NCBI GenBank assembly: GCA_944392225.1
Contig: CALXWB010000006.1
Span: forward strand, 1-58,748
From: an uncultured Alphaproteobacteria bacterium
GTDB lineage: Bacteria; Pseudomonadota; Alphaproteobacteria; RF32; CAG-239
Direction of reading: 5' to 3'
DNA: 58,748 nt
How positions within the stretch are numbered: position 1 is the first letter of the stretch; every line of letters starts with the position of its first letter. The position numbers were made by a program, and so were the translations under genes. The notes under the pieces are model-generated. The model ran no database searches, was not told where the DNA came from, and saw nothing but the letters and a program-made list of their open reading frames with translations. This document shows, piece by piece, positions 24,785 through 32,255 of this stretch.

Positions 24785-25347
24785 TATTTAGCTCTTTCTA
24801 CATATGAACCATCTGATGTGTTGACCACAATTTTTTCACCTTGGCCGACAAACGGCGGAACCATTGTTCTCACACCATTGTCCAAAATGGCCGGTTTGTA
24901 AGAAGAAGCTGCGGTCTGGCCTTTGATAACCGGCTCGGTTTCTTTGACCTCGCAAATAACTTGTTGCGGCAGCTCAACAGAAATCGGCTTGCCATCAATG
25001 AAGTTGATGATGACGGCCATGCCATCTGTCAAAAACGGACGAGAATCGCCCAAAATATCTGACGGCATGTTGAATTGATCAAAGGTTTCGCTATCCATGA
25101 ATGTTAAGCCGGAAGCATCTTCAAACAAAAATTGGCAATCTTTGGTTTCAACCATCAATTTTTCTACCATATCTTCTGTTCTGTAACGTTCGTTGGTTTT
25201 GGTTCCTTCTTCCACAGATTTCATTTCAACCTGCATGAAAGCGCCGCCTTTGCCCGGTTTGACAAAGTTTGTTTTGGTTACAGTCCAGGGTTTGTTTTTA
25301 TATTCAATTACCCAACCTACTCTGATTGATCCAGCTTGTTGTTTCAT
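24784..25347 (-). CDS. efp: Elongation factor P
   Basis: EF-P rescues ribosomes stalled on polyproline. The KOW-like N-domain carries the loop FVKPGKGGAF with the Lys that is modified in many bacteria, then OB domains with ERYRTEDMVEKL and the C-terminal GEKIVVNTSDGSYVERA. The start at 25347 (MKQQAGSIRVG, GGAG upstream) gives 187 residues, the usual length. EpmA/EpmB-type modification genes are not in the window. The gene is coupled to the IMPase-like gene downstream. Confidence 0.97.
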   Translation of the reverse strand: MKQQAGSIRVGWVIEYKNKPWTVTKTNFVKPGKGGAFMQVEMKSVEEGTKTNERYRTEDMVEKLMVETKDCQFLFEDASGLTFMDSETFDQFNMPSDILGDSRPFLTDGMAVIINFIDGKPISVELPQQVICEVKETEPVIKGQTAASSYKPAILDNGVRTMVPPFVGQGEKIVVNTSDGSYVERAK

Positions 25348-25397
25348 TTTTTTCTCCAATTTATTATATTTTTTATTTCAATGATTTTTAATGCAAA

Positions 25398-25919
25398 TTA
25401 ATCTAATCTTTTGATTTTATCAACTAGAATTTTATATTCCGATGCATTTAAAATGACAAAATCGGCAATTTTTAAAATTTCTTCATCTATTTTTTCAAAA
25501 TAGGGAATCGCTTGCTGAATCAAAAACAGTTCAGAATACCATTTTATGACGGCCTTGCCCTGCTCTTGATTTTCTTTTTCCAACAAAAAGCATACAAAAT
25601 CCGGCTCTGCTTCCGATGCAAGCATGGCTTCATGGCGCGTGGGCGCACAATTTATGCCCAAAAATTTTCCTTTGAGCTCCTTTTGCAACGGCTTTATGCT
25701 CTTGGCAAATTTTTCATCAATCTCTGTTGTGAGCAACAGGCCGTCCAAACCAAACTGTTGCATAAACTCTTTATTTGTCCCCAGCACCAATTTATCTGAT
25801 GCAACCGCCTGCGCCAAAACCGCCTTTGCTGATTTTTCATCGGCAATATAACAGCATATGTCTTCATTATTTATCAGATTTTGGTCATTCGGACCGATTT
25901 TTAGCATAAACTTTGGCAT
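25398..25919 (-). CDS. ThiE/TenI-like protein, degenerate
   Basis: The 173-residue protein has the strand-helix rhythm of a TIM barrel and resembles thiamine phosphate synthase: ICCYIADEKSAKAVLAQAVASDKLVLGTN, FGLDGLLLTT where ThiE has DGVHLGQ, then LGINCAPTRHEAMLASEAEPDFVCFLL where ThiE has a GxSxHxxxEAxxAxxxGADYIGxGP pattern. The pyrophosphate-binding motifs are not recognisable, so activity in thiamine synthesis is doubtful. Start at ATG 25919 with AAGAGA upstream; the frame further upstream does not look coding. It follows the divergent promoter region before the zapA cluster and lies 50 bases before efp. Confidence 0.55.
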   Translation of the reverse strand: MPKFMLKIGPNDQNLINNEDICCYIADEKSAKAVLAQAVASDKLVLGTNKEFMQQFGLDGLLLTTEIDEKFAKSIKPLQKELKGKFLGINCAPTRHEAMLASEAEPDFVCFLLEKENQEQGKAVIKWYSELFLIQQAIPYFEKIDEEILKIADFVILNASEYKILVDKIKRLD

Positions 25920-26009
25920 AAATTCTCTTTGTTGGTTGAAAAACTTTATTATCTTATTATTATGTTCAAAATCATATGTGAAAATTATGTGAATTGAAAG
26001 CAAAAAATC

Positions 26010-26282
26010 GTGACCGAGATAAAAAATATTGAACTGAGACAAACCGAAAATGCTCTGGCAGAGCTTAGCAATGCTTTGCTTGAGCTCGGCAACCTCGTCG
26101 ATGCAAAAAAGAATCTTCTTTCCGAAGAGAAAAAAAAGCTCCTATCTGAAAATAAAGAATATAAAAACCAGATAGAATCGCTTAAAAACTCTTCTCAGAA
26201 TGTTATCTCGACGATTGATCATATCATCCTTAAACTTGATAATGTGTTGGAAAACGATGGCGCAAGTTACAATAACAATTAA
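26010..26282 (+). CDS. DUF4164-like coiled-coil protein
   Basis: The 90-residue protein is almost entirely coiled coil (residues 5-65, heptads rich in L, E, K and N). Alphaproteobacteria commonly encode a small DUF4164 coiled-coil protein just before zapA, and length and position fit. Translation would begin at a GTG; the ribosome site is weak (GAAAG). The 3' end overlaps zapA by 26 bases, implying coupling and a shared division role. Confidence 0.7.
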   Translation: MTEIKNIELRQTENALAELSNALLELGNLVDAKKNLLSEEKKKLLSENKEYKNQIESLKNSSQNVISTIDHIILKLDNVLENDGASYNNN

Positions 26283-26604
26283 TTCTCGCGAATATGCCGT
26301 TGCCTGTGAAGACGGCCAAGAAGTCAGAATCATTCAGCTCTCGCGAATGCTGGATGAAAAAGCAAAAATGCTCACCCAAGGCGGCGGACAAGTGAACGAA
26401 AATATGCTCCTGGCCATGGTTGGTTTGCTGCTGGCAGATGAGCTCTCCGAGCTCAAAAAAAATGGCGTGACCCTTCCCAAAGATCAAAATCAAACAGCTC
26501 TCGACCCCGCTCAAATCAAGCAACTGGACGATTTGTTAACAGGCAAAATTAATTCTTTAATTAAAGATATAAAATCTGTTGCATCTAAAATCGAATCATT
26601 GTAG
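26257..26604 (+). CDS. zapA: Cell division protein ZapA
   Basis: ZapA binds and bundles FtsZ. The N-terminal domain reads AQVTITINSREYAVACEDGQEVRIIQLSRMLDEKAKML and includes NENMLLAMVGLLLADEL; a C-terminal helix (about 85-115) completes the fold. Start at ATG 26257 gives 115 residues, typical of the family, and lies inside the preceding coiled-coil gene. It is followed at once by 6S RNA, a linkage conserved in many proteobacteria. Confidence 0.93.
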   Translation: MAQVTITINSREYAVACEDGQEVRIIQLSRMLDEKAKMLTQGGGQVNENMLLAMVGLLLADELSELKKNGVTLPKDQNQTALDPAQIKQLDDLLTGKINSLIKDIKSVASKIESL

Positions 26605-26616
26605 ACTATAAACATA

Positions 26617-26772
26617 GAGGGAAGCTGTCCGGTGCGTATTTCCGCAGATCTTCCGAGCCATCGTTTTTTTATAGGGAATCGTCCCTGAGCAGATCGTGGT
26701 CTGTTTATATGATGCCCACCTTGTGAGAAGCGGTTCGACAAGTTTGTTTCATACGGCTATGATGGCTCCCTC
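26617..26772 (+). ncRNA. ssrS: 6S RNA
   Basis: The sequence lies directly after zapA, the usual site for ssrS. The closing stem pairs GAGGGA at the 5' end with TCCCTC at the 3' end. The interior has alternating short helices and an unpaired central bubble, ending CATACGGCTATGATGGCTCCCTC. 6S RNA sequesters the housekeeping sigma-70 holoenzyme in stationary phase. Boundaries follow the closing stem and are approximate. Confidence 0.8.
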
Positions 26773-26784
26773 ACAATTTTTCTT

Positions 26785-26812
26785 AACCCCTACTTTAATA
26801 TAGGGGTTTTTT
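26785..26812 (+). terminator. Terminator after 6S RNA
   Basis: The stem AACCCCTA/TAGGGGTT is followed by a T run, 12 bases after the 6S RNA. Confidence 0.85.
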
Positions 26813-26843
26813 GTTGTTAATTTTTGCCGAAAGGGCTAAACCT

Positions 26844-27626
26844 TTGAGATTGATTTATTGCGGAGATGTGGTCGCTCGCGCCGGACGCGAGGCCGTTTTG
26901 AATAACCTTGATGTCTTGAAACAAACCTATAAACCCGACTTTATTATCGTGAATGTGGAAAATGCTGCTCATGGGTTTGGCGCAACACCGGGTATCTGCC
27001 GCGATTTTTTGGCTCAGGGAGCCGATGCTCTTGTCACGGGAAATCATGTTTGGCAGCAAAGAGAACTCATTCCTTTTTTGGATGAATGTAAAAAAATCGT
27101 GCGACCGCTTAACTATCCCGAAGATCTTCCCGGAAAAGGCTATTGCGAAGTTGAAACGCCGAACGGTAAAAAACTCCTTATCATTCAGCTCTTGGGACGC
27201 TTGTTTATGGAAGCGGTCGATTGCCCGGTTGCCGCTGTTGACAAACTTTTGAAAAACTATGCCTTGGGCAAAAATGTTGATGCCATTTTTGTGGATATCC
27301 ACGCCGAAGCAACTTCTGAAAAACTGGCCTTGGGTTGCTATCTTGACGGCAGAGTTTCCGCCGTTATCGGTTCACATACTCACGTGCCGACCAACGATGC
27401 CAAAATTTGGCCTCACGGCACGGCCTATCTTACCGATGTCGGTATGTGCGGCGATTATGACTCCGTTCTGGGTTTTGATAAGCAAGAACCCATCAACCGT
27501 TTGGCTCGCAAATACACCGGCGGCAGACTCACTCCGGCCAAAGGTAAAGGAACGCTCTGTGCCGTTTTGGTGGATACCGATGTGCAGACCGGGTTGGCCA
27601 CGCATATTGAAACAATCAAAATTTAG
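26844..27626 (+). CDS. ymdB: YmdB/TIGR00282-family metallophosphodiesterase
   Basis: The family motifs are RLIYCGDVVARAGR at the N-terminus, FIIVNVENAAHGFG, DALVTGNHVW, IFVDIHAEATSEK and SAVIGSHTHVPTND, which supply the di-metal site (Asp, Glu/Asn, Asn, His, HTH). Members in Bacillus hydrolyse 2',3'-cyclic nucleotides and affect RNA turnover. I chose a TTG start at 26844 because AAAGGG lies about 10 bases upstream and homologues begin with MRxLxxGDVVG. The frame upstream would run into the 6S terminator. The folate cyclo-ligase gene often found between 6S RNA and this gene is missing. Confidence 0.9.
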   Translation: MRLIYCGDVVARAGREAVLNNLDVLKQTYKPDFIIVNVENAAHGFGATPGICRDFLAQGADALVTGNHVWQQRELIPFLDECKKIVRPLNYPEDLPGKGYCEVETPNGKKLLIIQLLGRLFMEAVDCPVAAVDKLLKNYALGKNVDAIFVDIHAEATSEKLALGCYLDGRVSAVIGSHTHVPTNDAKIWPHGTAYLTDVGMCGDYDSVLGFDKQEPINRLARKYTGGRLTPAKGKGTLCAVLVDTDVQTGLATHIETIKI

Positions 27627-27635
27627 GGCTTGATT

Positions 27636-28808
27636 TTATTTTTGATAGATTTGGCTGCCATAAGGAATGTCATTGCCGATACCGGGGGCCAAATATTTGC
27701 TTTGGATAAAACCCATCTCCCCTTCATCCAGCATAATCCTGGACCAGGTTTTGTCCGGGGAAATGCCCGTCAGGCGCACCGTTGTTCCCTCTTTTAGTCT
27801 TTTGAGGACATCAAAATCTTCTGACGGACCATACATCACTTTTTGCTCTGATTTTAGGTGATATAGTTTGGAAATGTCTGTGATATCGACAGGGATTTTT
27901 ATGATTTTGCCAACAACCATATCATCACTTATCACATCGCCATCATTAAAAACAACCTGCTGGTTATATTCAATACTATCTTTATGCTGAAAATATTTTG
28001 CAATAGAATCATAGGGCAAAAATTTTATCATTGTCGGCAAGACAACAATCAAAACCAGCAAAAGCGGAATGAACAGTTGGACCAAACGCAGAGCCCCGAA
28101 ATTCCAGCTTTTAATCTCAAAGTTTGGCTTGAGCCCAAGTTTTGTCATGAGCTTTTTTAACAAAGTTTTTTGATAAGCATCGGCATATTTTCCGGCAATC
28201 ACCGCAGAAATATAGGCATTGCCAAGCTGCTTGTTTTGCCAATAGGCCAAAGCATTATGTGCCCAAAGCTGATAGTTTTGCGCTCTGTTTTTATCCACGC
28301 CGTTAAAATTGTTTATTATGGCTTTGATATTTTGTTTGAAAGCCTTCAAACTCCACCAACCGCAAAGCCAGTTCACGACAGACGTGGAAAAAGCCTCTTT
28401 TATGGCTTCATTATAATTGCAGATTTTGTCTTCACAACTTATTTCTTCCCCGATGATTTTGCCCTTAACCTTGGTCAGGCTTATTGCTTTGAGATTAAAG
28501 TCATCGCGGCCTTGCCCGTTTTTATAGGGCTTTAACGAAAACAGCGGCGGCATTTTTTCTGCCGGATATGCCGAACACAAAATATCATAGGTCAGGCGTT
28601 TGTTCTCATTGCTGATGATATCATAGGCAACCGACAATTTTTGAAAATTTTCTTTGGCCTCATCACTACTGTTATGGTCCGGGTGCCAGCGTTTGGCTCG
28701 CTCCCGATATTTCAGCTTGGCCAAATTTTCATCAGCATCATATGAAACTCCTATGATGCGATAATAGCCCAAAGCATCTTTGCTATATGTTTTCATCTGT
28801 TCCGTCAT
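27636..28808 (-). CDS. J-domain membrane protein with SH3-like C-terminus
   Basis: Residues 13-75 form a J domain (LGYYRIIGV...YRERAKRWHPDHN) with an intact HPD at 42-44, so it should stimulate an Hsp70/DnaK ATPase. A middle part of unknown function includes a Trp-rich stretch (NWLCGWWSL, near 146). A membrane span lies at about 240-262 (LRLVQLFIPLLLVLIVVLP). The C-terminal 70 residues fit a bacterial SH3 domain (LKEGTTVRLTGISPDKTWSRIML...GFIQSKYL). The start overlaps the preceding flagellar-operon gene by four bases (ATGA). The arrangement suggests a membrane-bound co-chaperone linked to flagellar or envelope assembly. Confidence 0.85.
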   Translation of the reverse strand: MTEQMKTYSKDALGYYRIIGVSYDADENLAKLKYRERAKRWHPDHNSSDEAKENFQKLSVAYDIISNENKRLTYDILCSAYPAEKMPPLFSLKPYKNGQGRDDFNLKAISLTKVKGKIIGEEISCEDKICNYNEAIKEAFSTSVVNWLCGWWSLKAFKQNIKAIINNFNGVDKNRAQNYQLWAHNALAYWQNKQLGNAYISAVIAGKYADAYQKTLLKKLMTKLGLKPNFEIKSWNFGALRLVQLFIPLLLVLIVVLPTMIKFLPYDSIAKYFQHKDSIEYNQQVVFNDGDVISDDMVVGKIIKIPVDITDISKLYHLKSEQKVMYGPSEDFDVLKRLKEGTTVRLTGISPDKTWSRIMLDEGEMGFIQSKYLAPGIGNDIPYGSQIYQK

Positions 28809-30460
28809 ACGTAAAAACCTTGTTTGATGTTTTCCGTTTGTGACTCATTTTCACATATCTTTATAAAATTTTCTTTAACATTTATTCTGATGTTACCGAC
28901 ATAGTGCAAAGCATTTAACGTGGTTTTGAATATGGCAAAAATGTTTTTCTTTAAATCGTCATCTATCTCTTTTGATGTGCGGATTATCAAATCAAAATTT
29001 CTTTCTTTGCGATATGAAAAGCCGTCAAACTGAAACATGCCCAGCGCGGTAAAATTGGTATCAACCACAAAGCGCGTGGCTTTGGCGCCTTTTCTGCGCT
29101 TTTTGTTTTGCTCTTGAGAATCTTCTATATTTTTGATGGCAATGCGAATGTGGCTCAACTGTTCTCCGTTTAATATCGGCATATCTATTATTTTCCAGTT
29201 TTGCACTTCTCGAATCGAACTTTGCACCACCTCATGCAAGCGGTTCAGCACCTCTTGACCACCTGTTCCTTGTCGGTTCAAATCTTGCACCAAATCTTTA
29301 CCCAGCCAGGCGGAAACGTTTTTTTGCAAAGCCGCTTTGGTGTAATTTAAAACACTTTCGGTAATATTTTCATTGGCGCCGGGAAATTTTTGTATGATTT
29401 CGGCCACGAGTTTGGTTTGGTTATTTTTCTCCAGCGGCTCAAATATTTTCACCAGCTTTTGCAGTTCTTGTCCTTCCACACCGGCCAGCAAATTTTTAAA
29501 TATTTTTACCGCGGAGATTAATTTTTCCGATAAATTTTGGCTGGCATTTATTTCTTGGTTTTGCTTTGGTAATTCTATATCCGGCAATTTGACATCTACA
29601 ATCTCCAACAAAACTTGTTTTTGATTTTCCATTTTCATTAAATTATCCGGCAGGAAATTTCCCATTACCGTGCGTAGGGCCAAAAGCTTGCTGTCCGGGC
29701 TGGAAAATGCCGCGCCGGTAAAATGTGTGTTTTTCAAAGATAAAAGCTCGTTTTTTATCTGCTCAACCACCTGGTTTGTTTCTGCCACATTCGGCAGCCT
29801 GCCTTTGGTTTGAGCCACAAATCGGTTTAATATCAGCTCCAGGCGCTCAATCGAACTTTGGATGACCTCTCCTTTGGGCAGAATATTTCCTCCCTGCTGA
29901 GCCATATTGTTTGCCAGAGATACATCTTTTATTTTGATGGAAACTTGAGCGTTGCTGAAATTTTGTTTCAAAATCTGACGCACATTTTCCGGCAAGTTTA
30001 TTCTTTTGGATATGGTCTTTAAAATATAATTGACTTTCATCGGGTGAAAATCAGCATTATTAAAAGCCTGATTATTTTTAACGATAACTGCCGTTTCTGC
30101 TCGGGGCTGATTTTTTACAATTTCATTTGTGCTTAAATTTGCCGTCGGAAGTTTTATTTCTGCTTTGTTGTCACCTGTGGCACTTACTTTGACCTGAATG
30201 TTATCCGGGAAATTTTGCCCGTTTTTTATCTCGCCCGAAAGCTTGACCGAAACTTCAACCTGCTGGCCGTTTATCTCAACCAAAGCCTTGAAAGCATTGG
30301 GCTGAAATGACATATCTTTTATGATTTGCAAGCGCAAATCTTGACCCGCTTTGAGAAACTCTTGCACCTCTGCCGGCAAGTTTGATATCTCGCCTTTGAT
30401 GCTGCTTTCCGGCGGGGTTAGATTGGGTGTTTGCACTATCGGCGGAATAATATCAGCCAT
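28805..30460 (-). CDS. FliK-like protein of the flagellar operon
   Basis: The 551-residue protein starts MADIIPPIVQTPN. It has an N-terminal region rich in Q, N, P and K with a LRLQIIKDMSF strand and a beta-like VEVSVKLSGEI, helical central repeats, and a conserved-looking C-terminal part: HIRIAIKN, ATRFVVDTNFTALGMFQFDGF, RNFDLIIRTSKEID, ALHYVGNIRINV. Low-complexity N-terminus plus compact C-terminal domain resembles hook-length proteins such as FliK, yet a true FliK is encoded at 42808. It lies between flhG (8-base overlap) and the J-domain gene. Start 30460 is preferred over an in-frame ATG seven codons upstream inside flhG. Confidence 0.5.
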   Translation of the reverse strand: MADIIPPIVQTPNLTPPESSIKGEISNLPAEVQEFLKAGQDLRLQIIKDMSFQPNAFKALVEINGQQVEVSVKLSGEIKNGQNFPDNIQVKVSATGDNKAEIKLPTANLSTNEIVKNQPRAETAVIVKNNQAFNNADFHPMKVNYILKTISKRINLPENVRQILKQNFSNAQVSIKIKDVSLANNMAQQGGNILPKGEVIQSSIERLELILNRFVAQTKGRLPNVAETNQVVEQIKNELLSLKNTHFTGAAFSSPDSKLLALRTVMGNFLPDNLMKMENQKQVLLEIVDVKLPDIELPKQNQEINASQNLSEKLISAVKIFKNLLAGVEGQELQKLVKIFEPLEKNNQTKLVAEIIQKFPGANENITESVLNYTKAALQKNVSAWLGKDLVQDLNRQGTGGQEVLNRLHEVVQSSIREVQNWKIIDMPILNGEQLSHIRIAIKNIEDSQEQNKKRRKGAKATRFVVDTNFTALGMFQFDGFSYRKERNFDLIIRTSKEIDDDLKKNIFAIFKTTLNALHYVGNIRINVKENFIKICENESQTENIKQGFYV

Positions 30461-31265
30461 TGGCCAAAACCTTTTTGGCAATGCTTATCACATCTTCTGC
30501 CGCTTCTGATGTGGGATAGCGATTAATAATCGGGGTTTGGTTTCTGATTGAATCTCTCACCCTGGTATCGCGGCGAACAATGCCCAACAAAGGCGGATTT
30601 ATCTTCAAAAAATTGGTGCAGGCTTTAAGCAACGTATCATACGTTCTTTGCCCTTCCCTGATATTGACCGCTTGGTTGACCACAATGCCAATCTCGCTCT
30701 TGGGATATTGCATGGTCATGATTTTGATAAAAGCATAGGCATCGGTCAGTGATGTCGGCTCGTCGGTGCACAAAACTATGATTTTTTCTGCCAAGCCCGA
30801 TAATATTCGCACCGGCTTTTCAACCCCTGCTCCCATGTCCAATATCACTTTATTATAAGATGAAGCTAATAGGGACAAGTCTTCTCCCAAAATTTGCAGC
30901 CGGCCTATCGGCATGGAGGCCAAGCCGGCCGAACCCGAGCGCCCGGCTATCACATCAAAACGGCCTTTATCATAATGCTGAACAACCTGATTTAGCGTCA
31001 ATTTTCCGGCGACCACACTGCCTAAGTCATATTGCGTCATCAGCCCCAATTGGATATCTATATTGGCCAAGCCAAAATCGGCATCAAAAAGCAATGTCTT
31101 TTGCCGCATCAGACTCAAGGCCTGTGCCAGGGTTATGGAAAACCACGTTTTGCCCACACCGCCTTTACCCGATGCCACGGCAATCAGATTTCTGCCTTTT
31201 CTCACGCTGCGGCTTATGGGCCCCCGAGGCATGATTTTTAATTCTTCCGAAATTTGATTTTCCAT
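30453..31265 (-). CDS. flhG: MinD-like flagellar ATPase FlhG (FleN)
   Basis: A ParA/MinD-type ATPase of 270 residues with deviant Walker A ASGKGGVGKTWFS (near 31-43), FDADFGLANIDIQLG and VILDMGAG. FlhG sets flagellar number by acting on the FlhF GTPase. Position directly after flhF supports the call over MinD or ParA. The N-terminus is short and lacks a clear DQAxxLR motif of the kind known to stimulate FlhF in other bacteria. A Lys/Ala C-terminal helix could bind membrane weakly. Confidence 0.88.
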   Translation of the reverse strand: MENQISEELKIMPRGPISRSVRKGRNLIAVASGKGGVGKTWFSITLAQALSLMRQKTLLFDADFGLANIDIQLGLMTQYDLGSVVAGKLTLNQVVQHYDKGRFDVIAGRSGSAGLASMPIGRLQILGEDLSLLASSYNKVILDMGAGVEKPVRILSGLAEKIIVLCTDEPTSLTDAYAFIKIMTMQYPKSEIGIVVNQAVNIREGQRTYDTLLKACTNFLKINPPLLGIVRRDTRVRDSIRNQTPIINRYPTSEAAEDVISIAKKVLANG

Positions 31266-31283
31266 TTTTCCCTCTTTCTGTTT

Positions 31284-32246
31284 CTAGGCCGCACTCAAAA
31301 CCAAACGGCTTAATGATTTGGCATCAATTGCAGATAATCCGTTGGCAATTGATGAACTCACACTTGCTGCACAAAAGCTCATGTCACAACATGCGGCAAC
31401 CGATAATACCGTTCCTATTCTGCGGGTTAAATCAAGGCGCGTGGGCAAAAGATATTTGGCCCCAATCTCGGCAAATATTTCTGCAATTTCCACCGCTTCT
31501 ATCGTGTTTCTGCCGGAATCCATCGTCAGAATAAACTGACCTTTTATCTGGCGGCAAAAATTTTCCACTTTCAAAACTTCTTTATCTATAAACGGGTTTA
31601 TTCCCGGCGTGTCTATCAGCACCAGCCCATATCTCTCTTTGGCTTCTTTCACCTTTTGTAGCAAAGCTTTTTCTTCCGGGCAAAAATAAAAATCCGTTTC
31701 CAAAATTTTGGCAAAAGCCTCTAATTGTTTGTTGGCTCCGGCGCGGACATTATCCGTGCTGATGATGCAGCAAGATATCTTTTGAAACTTGGCTTGCGTA
31801 GCTGTTTTGGCAATGGCCGTCGATTTTCCGCTGCCCGAAGTGCCCATGAATAATTTAACGGGATGACGCATATCCAAAATATCGCTATAGGCATACAGCT
31901 TGCTCAATGTTTGGGTCAAGATTTCTCCTTCATCTTTGAGGGGGAATTGTCTTTCTATATCCCGTGCCGTGGCCAAAATTTTGTCTTTTACCACATCTAA
32001 AACACCGTGATAATCCAAACACTCACGCAGTTTTTGCAGCTCAAATATCGGCTTTGTCGAAACCTCTTCCGGCTTATCTTCAATTTCAAAACTCAAATCC
32101 GTATCTTCATCAACCGCTGCCATGACCAAAATCGTGCCGTCTGCTTTTTTTTCCGATGAAATTATGGCCGCATCAGCCCCCAGCTCTGACTTGATTATTG
32201 CCAAAGCCTCACTCATGTTTGCCGCGGATATTTGCTTGATTTTCAT
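31284..32246 (-). CDS. flhF: Flagellar SRP-type GTPase FlhF
   Basis: FlhF is the third SRP GTPase (with Ffh and FtsY) and places the flagellum at the pole. The N-terminal MKIKQISAANMSEALAIIKSELGADAAII is the family start. The G domain shows GTSGSGKSTAIAK (G1), ISTDNVRAGA (G2 region) and LIDTPGINPF (G3, where most have DTAGR). At 320 residues it is short, with a reduced basic linker. It sits between flhA and flhG, the standard order. The altered G3 could lower GTPase activity. Confidence 0.9.
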   Translation of the reverse strand: MKIKQISAANMSEALAIIKSELGADAAIISSEKKADGTILVMAAVDEDTDLSFEIEDKPEEVSTKPIFELQKLRECLDYHGVLDVVKDKILATARDIERQFPLKDEGEILTQTLSKLYAYSDILDMRHPVKLFMGTSGSGKSTAIAKTATQAKFQKISCCIISTDNVRAGANKQLEAFAKILETDFYFCPEEKALLQKVKEAKERYGLVLIDTPGINPFIDKEVLKVENFCRQIKGQFILTMDSGRNTIEAVEIAEIFAEIGAKYLLPTRLDLTRRIGTVLSVAACCDMSFCAASVSSSIANGLSAIDAKSLSRLVLSAA

Positions 32247-32255
32247 CGGCTAACC

